In this document: one piece after another, positions 1 to 6,054 of the stretch
Position numbering within the stretch: position 1 is the first letter of the stretch
Layout: every line of letters begins with the position of its first letter
Source: M3007 sp038246345
Lineage (GTDB): Bacteria; Bacteroidota; Bacteroidia; Chitinophagales; Saprospiraceae
Direction of reading: 5' to 3'
Assembly (NCBI GenBank): GCA_038246345.1
Contig: JBBRWA010000041.1
Coordinates: forward strand, 1 to 27,484
Length of the DNA: 27,484 nt
The notes under the pieces: generated by a model
Database searches by the model: none
Seen by the model: the letters and a program-made list of their open reading frames with translations, nothing else
What the model was told of the DNA's origin: nothing
Program-made: the position numbers and the translations under genes

Positions 1-71
1 GCGCGCCGAACCAAGTCTACATGGCCCATGGTAATAGGATCGAACGAGCCTGGAAAAACTGCAATCTTCAT
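1..71 (-). CDS. coaD: Phosphopantetheine adenylyltransferase, 5' end only
   Basis: This is the N-terminus of a minus-strand gene that runs off the left edge; 23 codons are visible from the ATG at 71. The translation begins MKIAVFPGSFDPITMGH and continues VDLVRRA. That is the diagnostic start of bacterial CoaD, including the nucleotidyltransferase signature in which the GH of the (T/H)xGH motif binds ATP phosphates. CoaD transfers AMP from ATP to 4'-phosphopantetheine to make dephospho-CoA, the penultimate step of coenzyme A synthesis in the cytoplasm. It is divergent from the beta-barrel gene at 304. No Bacteroidota-type promoter was recognised for it in the gap. The identification rests on the N-terminal motif only, but that motif is highly specific. 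Confidence 0.9.
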   Translation of the reverse strand, partial: MKIAVFPGSFDPITMGHVDLVRR

Positions 72-255
72 ACTAAGTCAATGTTTTTTTCGTCCGGCGA
101 AGGTGGGAATAATCTTGCTATTTTTCCCACAACATTTCTATTTACTCCTCTATTTTAGGCCAATGGAAGCCTCCGATTCCTTGCCGATTATAAACTTAAA
201 CCTGCCTTTCTTTAAAAAAAACGCGACAAGTGTATTTAAAAACAAAATCCAATCA

Positions 256-263
256 TAGTTTTG
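256..263 (+). promoter_or_regulatory. Possible -7 box for the gene at 304
   Basis: TAGTTTTG matches the Bacteroidota -7 consensus TAnnTTTG and lies 40 bp before the ATG at 304. No TTG was found at the expected distance upstream, so only half of the promoter is supported. The rest of the 72-303 gap is AT-rich and shows nothing else recognisable. Confidence 0.35.
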
Positions 264-303
264 TCCCATTATTCTAACATAAACCATTTTAGTAAAATCT
301 GTT

Positions 304-792
304 ATGAAAAAACTGATCTTCACTTTGTCAATTATTGGCTGTTGCGTTTTCGCAGCTCAGTCACAAAGCACTTACAAAACGGCCGTTGGCTTGCGTTTGG
401 GCTATCCTTGGTCTGTGTCCCTCAAACACTTCATCAGCGAGCCCGGCGCTATTGAAGTTTATGCTGGCTACAGAGGCTATTCTTTTTACAATTGGTTCAA
501 TGTTGGTGCGCTTTACCAACATCACACACCCATTGAGGGCGTTGAGGGGTTACGGTGGTACGCTGGCGGCGGCGGCGCTGTTTACTTTTGGAACTTTAAC
601 AGAGGCTTCAACAACAATGAAGCGGCCAATACTTCCATTGGGGTTAGCGGATGTTTGGGCTTGGATTACAAATTTGCCAATGCACCTTTTCAGCTTTCTT
701 TTGACTGGGTTCCGACATTCTTTATCAACGGCTTTGACAACGGCTTCAGAGCTGGTTATGGTGGCTTAGCTGCTCGCTATACGTTAAATTAA
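304..792 (+). CDS. Small outer-membrane beta-barrel-like protein
   Basis: This 162-residue protein starts with a signal peptide of about 20 residues (KKLIFTLSIIGCCVFAAQS) with a likely cleavage just before QSTYK. The mature part is rich in Gly, Tyr, Phe and Asn with alternating hydrophobic and polar residues. It contains repeated aromatic strand-like segments such as EVYAGYRGYSFYNW, and ends in an aromatic strand followed by the C-terminal residues YTLN. This is the pattern of small outer-membrane barrel proteins common in Bacteroidota. No enzyme motif is visible, so the function is unknown. The gene is a single transcription unit, with a strong terminator about 55 bp after its stop and no close neighbour on the same strand. 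The barrel assignment is by composition and length only. Confidence 0.7.
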   Translation: MKKLIFTLSIIGCCVFAAQSQSTYKTAVGLRLGYPWSVSLKHFISEPGAIEVYAGYRGYSFYNWFNVGALYQHHTPIEGVEGLRWYAGGGGAVYFWNFNRGFNNNEAANTSIGVSGCLGLDYKFANAPFQLSFDWVPTFFINGFDNGFRAGYGGLAARYTLN

Positions 793-845
793 GTTTTTTT
801 TTCAAAGTCGCTCGAAAGGCAAGAGCAATCAATTTGCGCTAATGC

Positions 846-882
846 ATGAGCCATTCCTTTATTGGGATGGCTCATTTTTTTT
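846..882 (+). terminator. Rho-independent terminator after the 304-792 gene
   Basis: A 12-bp stem (ATGAGCCATTCC paired with GGGATGGCTCAT, one G-T pair) with a 6-nt loop is followed at once by a run of eight T. It is correctly placed to end transcription of the beta-barrel gene. Confidence 0.9.
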
Positions 883-982
883 GAAATAAAATACCATCAA
901 ACAACATGAGACATCACTTGTTTTCATAGTTTACCCACGTAATTCTGGTCGAGCGTTTCCAGTTTGGGCTAAAGTTGTTATA

Positions 983-1060
983 ACTTATTCGTCAGACCAC
1001 GAAAAGTGGTCGAACGAGGGCCATTTGGTCTGACGATTTTTCATCGTCCGACCAATAAGT
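983..1060. repeat. Four-arm inverted repeat, possible three-way junction
   Basis: Four copies of an 11-mer of the form TGGTCnnACGA occur at 989-999 (reverse), 1007-1017 (forward), 1026-1036 (forward) and 1044-1054 (reverse). Arms 1 and 2 can form one hairpin with a short GAAAA-containing loop, and arms 3 and 4 a second with a TTTTTC loop. The flanking ACTTATT (983-989) and AATAAGT (1054-1060) can close an outer stem, giving a three-way junction. Arms 1 and 3 are also exact 11-bp complements, so an alternative fold exists. No gene overlaps it. The function is unknown; it could be a structured RNA, a terminator or a mobile-element remnant. Confidence 0.6.
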
Positions 1061-1078
1061 GTAAACAAATACCCAAAT

Positions 1079-1246
1079 TTACTCTGGTTTTCCTTCCAAC
1101 AAAAATGAGGGATGACTCATGTTACGCCAATTCACTAATATGTAAGTGGCAGCGTACATTTGGATGACAAAACCAAAGGCACGTGCAGTGTATTGTGGAC
1201 TCGGCAATTGGAGGATTTGACGGCAAATTGTCAATGAACGTTGGTA
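1079..1246 (-). pseudogene. Possible gene remnant without start codon
   Basis: An open stretch of 55 codons on the minus strand runs from a stop just upstream of 1246 to a TAA at 1079. It has protein-like composition, including the hydrophobic segment AFGFVIQMYAATYILVNW and the end LLEGKPE. The only ATG (at 1159) would leave 26 residues. I do not recognise the family. It may be the tail of a decayed gene downstream of the respiratory operon, or chance. Nothing else gene-like was seen between 883 and 1371. Confidence 0.2.
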
Positions 1247-1371
1247 TTAAGCAGGTTGTTATACCTTAGCAGAAAGTCCAAGGAAGTACATATCGGGAAC
1301 GCGCTATAAAGATAGCCGTAGTGCACGCCCGTTCATTGCTCAAAATAGGCAAAGTCCTGTTTCCTGATAAA

Positions 1372-1650
1372 TCAACTGTACCGCGCAAAATCCTCCTCAG
1401 AGAAATCCGACACCTGTTCCTGGTCTTTGCGGCGATTGCGCCACCAGAAATAACCAATTCCAGCAACAATAAGGTAAGGCATGGCCAGCATGTACAGTAT
1501 CCCGGCATTCAGCCCTTGTGGGTCTCCCCCACCCTGTTTCAAACTCGCCTCAGCCGCACCCTTACACATGGCGCACTGGGCCGACAAGTCAACGGCCACA
1601 AAAAGCAGCACAAATAGCAAGGCGCTAAAAATCAATTTCTGATATTTCAT
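1372..1650 (-). CDS. Small exported CxxC membrane protein, last gene of the oxidase locus
   Basis: This 92-residue protein has an N-terminal signal or anchor segment (LIFSALLFVLLFVAVDLSA), followed immediately by QCAMCKGAAEA, a CxxC pair that would face the periplasm. One transmembrane helix (about residues 50-69, ILYMLAMPYLIVAGIGYFWW) leads into the basic stop-transfer sequence RNRRK and an acidic tail. No domain is recognised by eye. Its position as the last gene of an oxidase locus that also encodes a copper-ligand-free SCO-like protein suggests a role in oxidase maturation, perhaps thiol or copper handling, but that is inference. It is separated from the DUF420 gene by a 221-bp gap filled with an inverted heptamer repeat, so cotranscription is less certain than for the genes upstream. 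Confidence 0.7.
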   Translation of the reverse strand: MKYQKLIFSALLFVLLFVAVDLSAQCAMCKGAAEASLKQGGGDPQGLNAGILYMLAMPYLIVAGIGYFWWRNRRKDQEQVSDFSEEDFARYS

Positions 1651-1663
1651 AACAGTAAAAAAT

Positions 1664-1872
1664 AGTGATGAGTGATGAGTTATGAGTGATGAGTTATGAG
1701 TTAGGAGTTAGGAGTTAGGAGTTATGAGTTTGCACAGCGTTTGTGCTTTACTTTGGATTTTTTTCAGCACCCAAGCTAGGAAATTGATTAAAGGTGCTGA
1801 AAATCATATTGAGCAAAAGTACAATACCGTGCAAACTCATCACTCATCACTCATCACTCATCACTCATAACT
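1664..1872. repeat. Heptamer-armed inverted repeat element A
   Basis: The left arm is nine tandem 7-mers (AGTGATG, AGTTATG or AGTTAGG) at 1664-1726, then AGTTTGCAC. The right arm is the complementary GTGCAAACT (1829-1837) and five 7-mers (CATCACT or CATAACT) at 1838-1872. Between them lies a second exact inverted pair, TTTTCAGCACC (1761-1771) and GGTGCTGAAAA (1793-1803), around a 21-nt loop. The whole can fold into one long imperfect hairpin. It occupies the gap between the DUF420 and CxxC genes and touches the DUF420 stop codon. Confidence 0.85.
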
Positions 1873-2408
1873 CAATAATAGGGTTTCAGCATCAAGTAGC
1901 AGACTGGCCCCGTAATGGCCACATACAGCCACAATGGGAATACCCAACGGGCCATCTTTTTATGGCGCTCAAATTGGTTGGTATAAGCCCTTGTAAAGGT
2001 CAATAAAATGAAAGGTAATATGACTGCAGCCAACACGACATGGGTTGTCAGCAGGATGAAATAAACCGTACGCATGGTGCCTTGTCCGCCGTATTTCGTT
2101 TCTGCGGTGGTGAAGTGATATAACACGTAGGACACCAAAAACAACGCCGAGCAAACCATTGCTGCATATATTGCTTTCCGGTGATTCTCTACCTGGCCAT
2201 TTTTGATAAAATAAAAGGCGAAAATCAGGATTACTGCTGCCAAGGCATTCAAGGAAGCATGTAAAGGTGGCAAGAAGCTGAAATCTATTCCAACATCAAT
2301 TTTCACGCGTCGCATCATGCCCACGAGCAGCAACACGACAAATGAGACCAGGTAGGCCAGTCGATTGAGCTTTTTTTCAAGCGCAGGATTGGGTTGCTTG
2401 TCAGACAT
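1872..2408 (-). CDS. DUF420 membrane protein, oxidase assembly
   Basis: This 178-residue protein has five predicted transmembrane helices (starting around residues 17, 49, 83, 116 and 155). It has the conserved DUF420 features: an early PPLHASLNALA segment, NHRKAIYAAM between helices 2 and 3, LLTTHVVLAAVILPF, and a late ERHKKMARWVFPLWLYVAITG. The His residues of these segments resemble heme- or metal-binding membrane proteins. From memory, DUF420 proteins include CtaM, an assembly factor for aa3-type oxidase in Staphylococcus, which fits this locus. The gene begins 12 bp after the SCO-like gene ends, so the two are almost surely cotranscribed. Its stop codon overlaps the right arm of repeat element A. 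Family assignment is secure; the precise role in this organism is inferred. Confidence 0.88.
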   Translation of the reverse strand: MSDKQPNPALEKKLNRLAYLVSFVVLLLVGMMRRVKIDVGIDFSFLPPLHASLNALAAVILIFAFYFIKNGQVENHRKAIYAAMVCSALFLVSYVLYHFTTAETKYGGQGTMRTVYFILLTTHVVLAAVILPFILLTFTRAYTNQFERHKKMARWVFPLWLYVAITGPVCYLMLKPYY

Positions 2409-2420
2409 ATATCAAGGTAA

Positions 2421-3047
2421 CTATTCGTTCGGAGGAAGCAGGATGGCAATGTGTTGCACCATTCGATTAATCTCTTCGTCACTGAGTGCATTGTAGTAGC
2501 GCCGAATTTGCCCCGCAGTGTCACAAACGGCGAAATAGTCTTTTACAGGACGAACGCCTTCAGACTGACAAAAAGAATCATAACCATTCTCTAAAATAGT
2601 ACGCCATGAACCGGTTGCGCCTGTCCAAGCCCAAGTGACAAATTCTGCACTGGCCATTTTTTGGTGGTGGGAACGAAATTCTGATGTCCCATCTTTGGCA
2701 ATCATGGCCAAACGAAAGTGGATGTTGGTGCCAAATTGATCAAACAACTTTTCACAGGTGTTCAATATCAAGCGGTTATCTTCTGTCAAATCAGGCTCTT
2801 CGCCAAAAGAGTGGATAACACAAACCTTGCTTTTAAGCTGGTCTTCTTTTTCTCCATCCGGGTAAATAATGGAAACTGAACGGATCTTTCCAAAGTTCGC
2901 GTTTTTTCCAACAGCTTCTTTCCTAATTTGGAAACCGCTGTTCAGCCAATAATAGGATATAGCGGGTAACACCACCAGGATCAGGGCGAGAATCGCGACC
3001 CTAATTAGCGTCTTCTTCTTGGAAGACTTCTCTGTATCGTTGCTCAT
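2421..3047 (-). CDS. SCO1/SenC-like thioredoxin-fold protein lacking copper ligands
   Basis: The ATG at 3047 gives 208 residues; an upstream TTG at 3071 would lie inside the terminator stem, so I prefer the ATG. A short cytoplasmic basic segment is followed by one transmembrane anchor (VAILALILVVLPAISYYWL) and a periplasmic domain. The end of the domain (DTAGQIRRYYNALSDEEINRM) matches the SCO pattern of a strand, GxI(R), a Tyr and an acidic helix, and the size and operon position fit SCO. However, the CxxxC copper site normally found after the first strand is absent (VCVIHSFGEEPD here), and the later copper-binding His is not visible. It may be a non-copper-binding paralog or a structural assembly factor. 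Classic SCO delivers copper to CuA; this one probably cannot by the usual ligands. Confidence 0.65.
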   Translation of the reverse strand: MSNDTEKSSKKKTLIRVAILALILVVLPAISYYWLNSGFQIRKEAVGKNANFGKIRSVSIIYPDGEKEDQLKSKVCVIHSFGEEPDLTEDNRLILNTCEKLFDQFGTNIHFRLAMIAKDGTSEFRSHHQKMASAEFVTWAWTGATGSWRTILENGYDSFCQSEGVRPVKDYFAVCDTAGQIRRYYNALSDEEINRMVQHIAILLPPNE

Positions 3048-3069
3048 TGCGTCAATTTTGAATAGAAAC

Positions 3070-3103
3070 AAAAAAGGCGGAGCCTTGTTGCCCCGCCTTT
3101 TTT
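3070..3103. terminator. Bidirectional terminator-like hairpin inside the oxidase locus
   Basis: A perfect 11-bp stem, AAAAAAGGCGG (3070-3080) with CCGCCTTTTTT (3093-3103), has a 12-nt loop and T-runs on both strands. It lies 5 bp after the subunit IV stop codon (minus strand) and just upstream of the SCO-like gene. It could end or attenuate transcription, separating structural genes from assembly genes. Confidence 0.8.
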
Positions 3104-3108
3104 GTAAA

Positions 3109-3543
3109 TCAACCTTTTGTTATTCCTGGCAGGATGTAACCCTGTGGCTTGCCTGTTGAAACAGGTTGCACCACTTCTTCATTTTTCTGCTTGATGTGTT
3201 CCCGACTGGCACCCCATCGGCTGCCTTCCTGAAAAAAGGCAATAATGGCCCAAATGAGCAAAGTCGTCGGCATCAGTACGCTGAGTACCAGGCCACGCAC
3301 CTCACCCGCCATGTGCATGAAAAAGAAAATGATGAAATAGGCTTTATACAAACTCGCAGAAATCATCGCCAGCATGTAGAGGTATTGTCCAAAACCACCA
3401 TCTTTTCCGAAGGTAACACTTGAAACAATATGCCCTTTAGCAAATAGAGCAAATACCACTTCAACGATGGTGATGATGCCTAATAATTTCAAGCCGTAAA
3501 AAACGAGCTTCTTTTGATCTTCGTATGATTGATGTCCAGCCAT
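3109..3543 (-). CDS. Cytochrome c oxidase subunit IV
   Basis: This 144-residue protein has three transmembrane helices (about residues 17-37, 52-75 and 82-103), the layout of the small prokaryotic oxidase subunit IV (CtaF/CyoD-like). Characteristic residues include the middle-helix stretch SLYKAYFIIFFFMHM, with its Lys and His, then a short loop and a third helix. The C-terminal tail is hydrophilic and longer than usual. Subunit IV stabilises the oxidase and is not catalytic. The gene follows the long subunit III gene by 45 bp in the same direction and is followed by a strong terminator-like hairpin, so it may be the last gene of the main structural transcript. Confidence 0.85.
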   Translation of the reverse strand: MAGHQSYEDQKKLVFYGLKLLGIITIVEVVFALFAKGHIVSSVTFGKDGGFGQYLYMLAMISASLYKAYFIIFFFMHMAGEVRGLVLSVLMPTTLLIWAIIAFFQEGSRWGASREHIKQKNEEVVQPVSTGKPQGYILPGITKG

Positions 3544-3588
3544 TGGTACAGACGTAAATAAGTGAATGAATATGGGTTTTATCGGGGT

Positions 3589-4473
3589 TTACAACAGGTA
3601 GAATACCAAAAATACAAACACCCAGACCAAGTCTACAAAGTGCCAGTACAAGCCTATTTTCTCTACCATCTCATAGCCATTTTTCCGCGCTGCGTATAGA
3701 CCGCTCATGGCATTGACCATAATGATCACTAAGAAAAGCACTCCAGAGAAAACGTGGAAACCGTGGAAGCCCGTAATAAAGAAGAACAACGCGCCAAATG
3801 CTTTGGGGCCTTGCCCAATCTCACGGGTCTGACCTGCATAAGGACCGGAGGTATACTTCACAAACTTTTGTTCCAGTTCAACTTTGCCATCGTTCTCGTG
3901 GCCATGCAGAAGATAGGACTCATCTTTTTTTACCGTAACAGGAGCGCCATTCTCCATCACTGGCTTCCCGTTTACATCCACCATTTCGCCATCAGCGATA
4001 TGCCTGCCAAAAGGGTTGCGGGTCACGGATACGTTCTCGTATTTGATCAGCATCGTCCATTCATAAGCCTGACTACCAAGGAATGTAGCGCCGCCCAGGA
4101 TGGTCAGGAACATCCAGAAAACAACGCCGCGTTTGTTCTCGCGGTGTCCTTCTTGTACTGCACGAACCATGGTGACCGAGCTGATAATGAGCACGAAGGT
4201 CATAAACGTTACAAAGACCAGCGGCCAGTGTGCGTCTACAAAAGGGAAAGACGCAAAAACGAAGTCTGCTTCAGGCCATGTTGGACTGCTGAAGCGGAGT
4301 GCGCCGTAAGCGATCAGGAAACCTGCAAAAGTGAAAGCATCCGATACGAGAAAGTACCACATCATCAGCTTTCCATAACTGGCTTTCATAGGCGGTTGCC
4401 CACCGTCCCAAAGCTGGTTGTCGTCCCCGTGTTCGTGCGTATCGTGTGCGTGTGCAACAGATGATTCTGCCAT
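3589..4473 (-). CDS. ctaE: Cytochrome c oxidase subunit III, long form
   Basis: The ATG at 4473 is preferred over an in-frame TTG at 4482, giving 294 residues. It is a heme-copper oxidase subunit III with helices including MMWYFLVSDAFTFAGFLIAYG, WPLVFVTFMTFVLIISSVTM and the conserved end ITGFHGFHVFSGV then YWHFVDLVWVFVF. The N-terminus is His-rich (HAHDTHEHGDD), and a hydrophilic insertion of about 70 residues (roughly residues 145-215) separates the third helix from the C-terminal helices. Subunit III lacks redox centres and supports proton uptake and stability of subunit I. It is the second of two adjacent subunit III genes, 41 bp after the short one. The insertion would lie on one membrane face and may contact ACIII or a neighbouring subunit; that is speculation. 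Confidence 0.92.
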   Translation of the reverse strand: MAESSVAHAHDTHEHGDDNQLWDGGQPPMKASYGKLMMWYFLVSDAFTFAGFLIAYGALRFSSPTWPEADFVFASFPFVDAHWPLVFVTFMTFVLIISSVTMVRAVQEGHRENKRGVVFWMFLTILGGATFLGSQAYEWTMLIKYENVSVTRNPFGRHIADGEMVDVNGKPVMENGAPVTVKKDESYLLHGHENDGKVELEQKFVKYTSGPYAGQTREIGQGPKAFGALFFFITGFHGFHVFSGVLFLVIIMVNAMSGLYAARKNGYEMVEKIGLYWHFVDLVWVFVFLVFYLL

Positions 4474-4514
4474 GATAATCAAAAAGTTAGTTGTATTCCG
4501 TTGTTAATTCCTGC

Positions 4515-5093
4515 TCAACTTCCGTTCAGCACAAAAAAGATAATCAGGTACACCCACAATATATCCACAAAATGCCAGTATTGAACCACCAATTCAAAGC
4601 GCTGTTTGCGCCGGAGTGTCGGTTTGTACGGTAAAATGTAGGCATGTGTCAATGCCACTGTTAAAGCCGCAATGCCCCCCAAAACGTGGGCAGCATGTAA
4701 GCCTGAAATCACGTAAATAAATGAACTAGAAGGGTTTACTGTAAACGTTGCACCAATTGCGTTCAACGCTTGCCAACCCTGGTATTGCAGCACAACAAAC
4801 GTCAGTCCCAATAAAAAAGTTAGGATCAACATACCCTTGTACTGCTGCTCTTTTCGCTGCTTAAATCCTTGAAAAGAAAGATGTAATGTCACACTACTCA
4901 ACAGGATCACAGCGGTATTCACAAAAAATATGCCCGGCAACGCAAACTCCAGCCAATTCCCCGCTGCACGCCGAACAACATAAGCACTGGTAAATCCTGC
5001 AAACATCATGAGGATACTCCCAATGCCTACCCACAGTGCTAATTTGTGGGGATGGATTTTACTTTGATTATATTCTTCTGCCACAGTTGCCAT
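4515..5093 (-). CDS. ctaE: Cytochrome c oxidase subunit III, short form
   Basis: The ATG at 5093 is preferred over a TTG two codons upstream, giving 192 residues. Five transmembrane helices are visible, from LALWVGIGSILMMFAGFTSAYVV to the C-terminal WHFVDILWVYLIIFFVL. GLHAAHVLGGIAAL carries the conserved His pair of subunit III. The length is that of the five-helix bacterial form, shorter than the seven-helix mitochondrial one. It sits 16 bp after ctaB and 41 bp before the long subunit III gene. Two tandem subunit III-like genes also occur in other Bacteroidota oxidase loci, so this pair is probably two distinct subunits rather than a recent duplication; the two proteins differ strongly outside the conserved helices. 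Confidence 0.9.
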   Translation of the reverse strand: MATVAEEYNQSKIHPHKLALWVGIGSILMMFAGFTSAYVVRRAAGNWLEFALPGIFFVNTAVILLSSVTLHLSFQGFKQRKEQQYKGMLILTFLLGLTFVVLQYQGWQALNAIGATFTVNPSSSFIYVISGLHAAHVLGGIAALTVALTHAYILPYKPTLRRKQRFELVVQYWHFVDILWVYLIIFFVLNGS

Positions 5094-5109
5094 ATTCAAT
5101 TTTTAAATT

Positions 5110-6009
5110 TTAAATTTTGTCCAACAACAACACTATTAATGACAAAGGCAGGTGCGCAAATGAAATAAACATCTGTGTCCGCGCCGCTTCCCTGGAACAG
5201 GTCTTGTACAGACCCCAGCATTTCCATGCCCAAAAAAGGTTCAATGCGACTAAAACCGCTGTTGCTGCCAATCCCACATATCCAAGCCAATAGGCTATCA
5301 CTGAATTTCCGACCAACAAAAGACAAAAAATAAAGGAAAGGAAACCCGTTGTGGGGTCTTTTTCGCCATTTTTTGAAGGCAGGAGGTAAAAGCCTGCTTT
5401 TTTATAATCGTCATCTGCCATCCAGGCAACCGCCCAAAAATGGGGAAACTGCCATAAAAACTGCAAGCCAAACAACATCCAGGCCATCGGTGAAATCGTT
5501 TGCTCATACGCTACACAGCCAATGATCAAAGGCAATGCTCCTGGAATTGCCCCCACTGCTACTGAAAGCGGCGTAGTCCGTTTCATCGGCGTATAAATAA
5601 AAGCATAGCTGATGAATGCCAGGGTGCCTAAAAATCCCGCTGTCATGTTGAACATGCTCAACATGGAGATTCCAAACAATGCCATAAAGCCAGCAAGCAA
5701 TACAGCCGTGGAAACACTCATCCGCCCAGTAACGACCGGGCGGTTTGCAGTCCGTGGCATCAAGCGATCATAATCACGCTCCAATACCTGGTTTAAAGCA
5801 TTCGCAGCACCCGTCACAAAAAAGCCACCCATCGTCAACAAAAGCACGGCAGAAAACTGCACATTCCCTCCGCTCACAATGGCGTACGACATTACCGCAG
5901 AAAAAAGAACTAACAACGTCAGCTTGAATTTCACCAGCACCCCAAAATCGGTCACTGCCTGCCTCAAACCTGCGAAAATTGAAAACTGTTTTGCCTCGTC
6001 GCGTTGCAT
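5110..6009 (-). CDS. ctaB: Protoheme IX farnesyltransferase (heme O synthase)
   Basis: This 299-residue UbiA-family prenyltransferase has about eight to nine transmembrane helices. The first prenyl-diphosphate/Mg site is seen as NALNQVLERDYDRLMPRTANRP (near residue 65, with the DxxxDxxMxRTxxRP pattern), and the second as ADDDYKKAGFYLLP near residue 195. The enzyme transfers a farnesyl group from farnesyl diphosphate to the 2-vinyl of heme B to make heme O, the precursor of heme A, in the cytoplasmic membrane. It lies between the subunit I and subunit III genes. No heme A synthase (ctaA) is present in this window, so conversion of heme O to heme A must be encoded elsewhere if the enzyme is truly aa3-type. 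Confidence 0.95.
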   Translation of the reverse strand: MQRDEAKQFSIFAGLRQAVTDFGVLVKFKLTLLVLFSAVMSYAIVSGGNVQFSAVLLLTMGGFFVTGAANALNQVLERDYDRLMPRTANRPVVTGRMSVSTAVLLAGFMALFGISMLSMFNMTAGFLGTLAFISYAFIYTPMKRTTPLSVAVGAIPGALPLIIGCVAYEQTISPMAWMLFGLQFLWQFPHFWAVAWMADDDYKKAGFYLLPSKNGEKDPTTGFLSFIFCLLLVGNSVIAYWLGYVGLAATAVLVALNLFWAWKCWGLYKTCSREAARTQMFISFAHLPLSLIVLLLDKI

Positions 6010-6054
6010 TTATCGGTTGTATTATGTATGAGCTGAAAATCAGCGATTTAACTG

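Noticed and set aside
28..258. Plus-strand open frame of 76 codons at the left edge
   Set aside because: It overlaps the start of coaD on the opposite strand and its composition is not protein-like.
1664..1730. Regular short repeats that could be taken for a CRISPR array
   Set aside because: The 7-bp units are contiguous without spacers and have a complementary arm; there is no 25-40 bp repeat and no cas gene.
3589..5093. Two subunit III genes as a recent duplication
   Set aside because: The two proteins differ greatly in length, helix number and sequence, so they are most likely distinct subunits of one enzyme.
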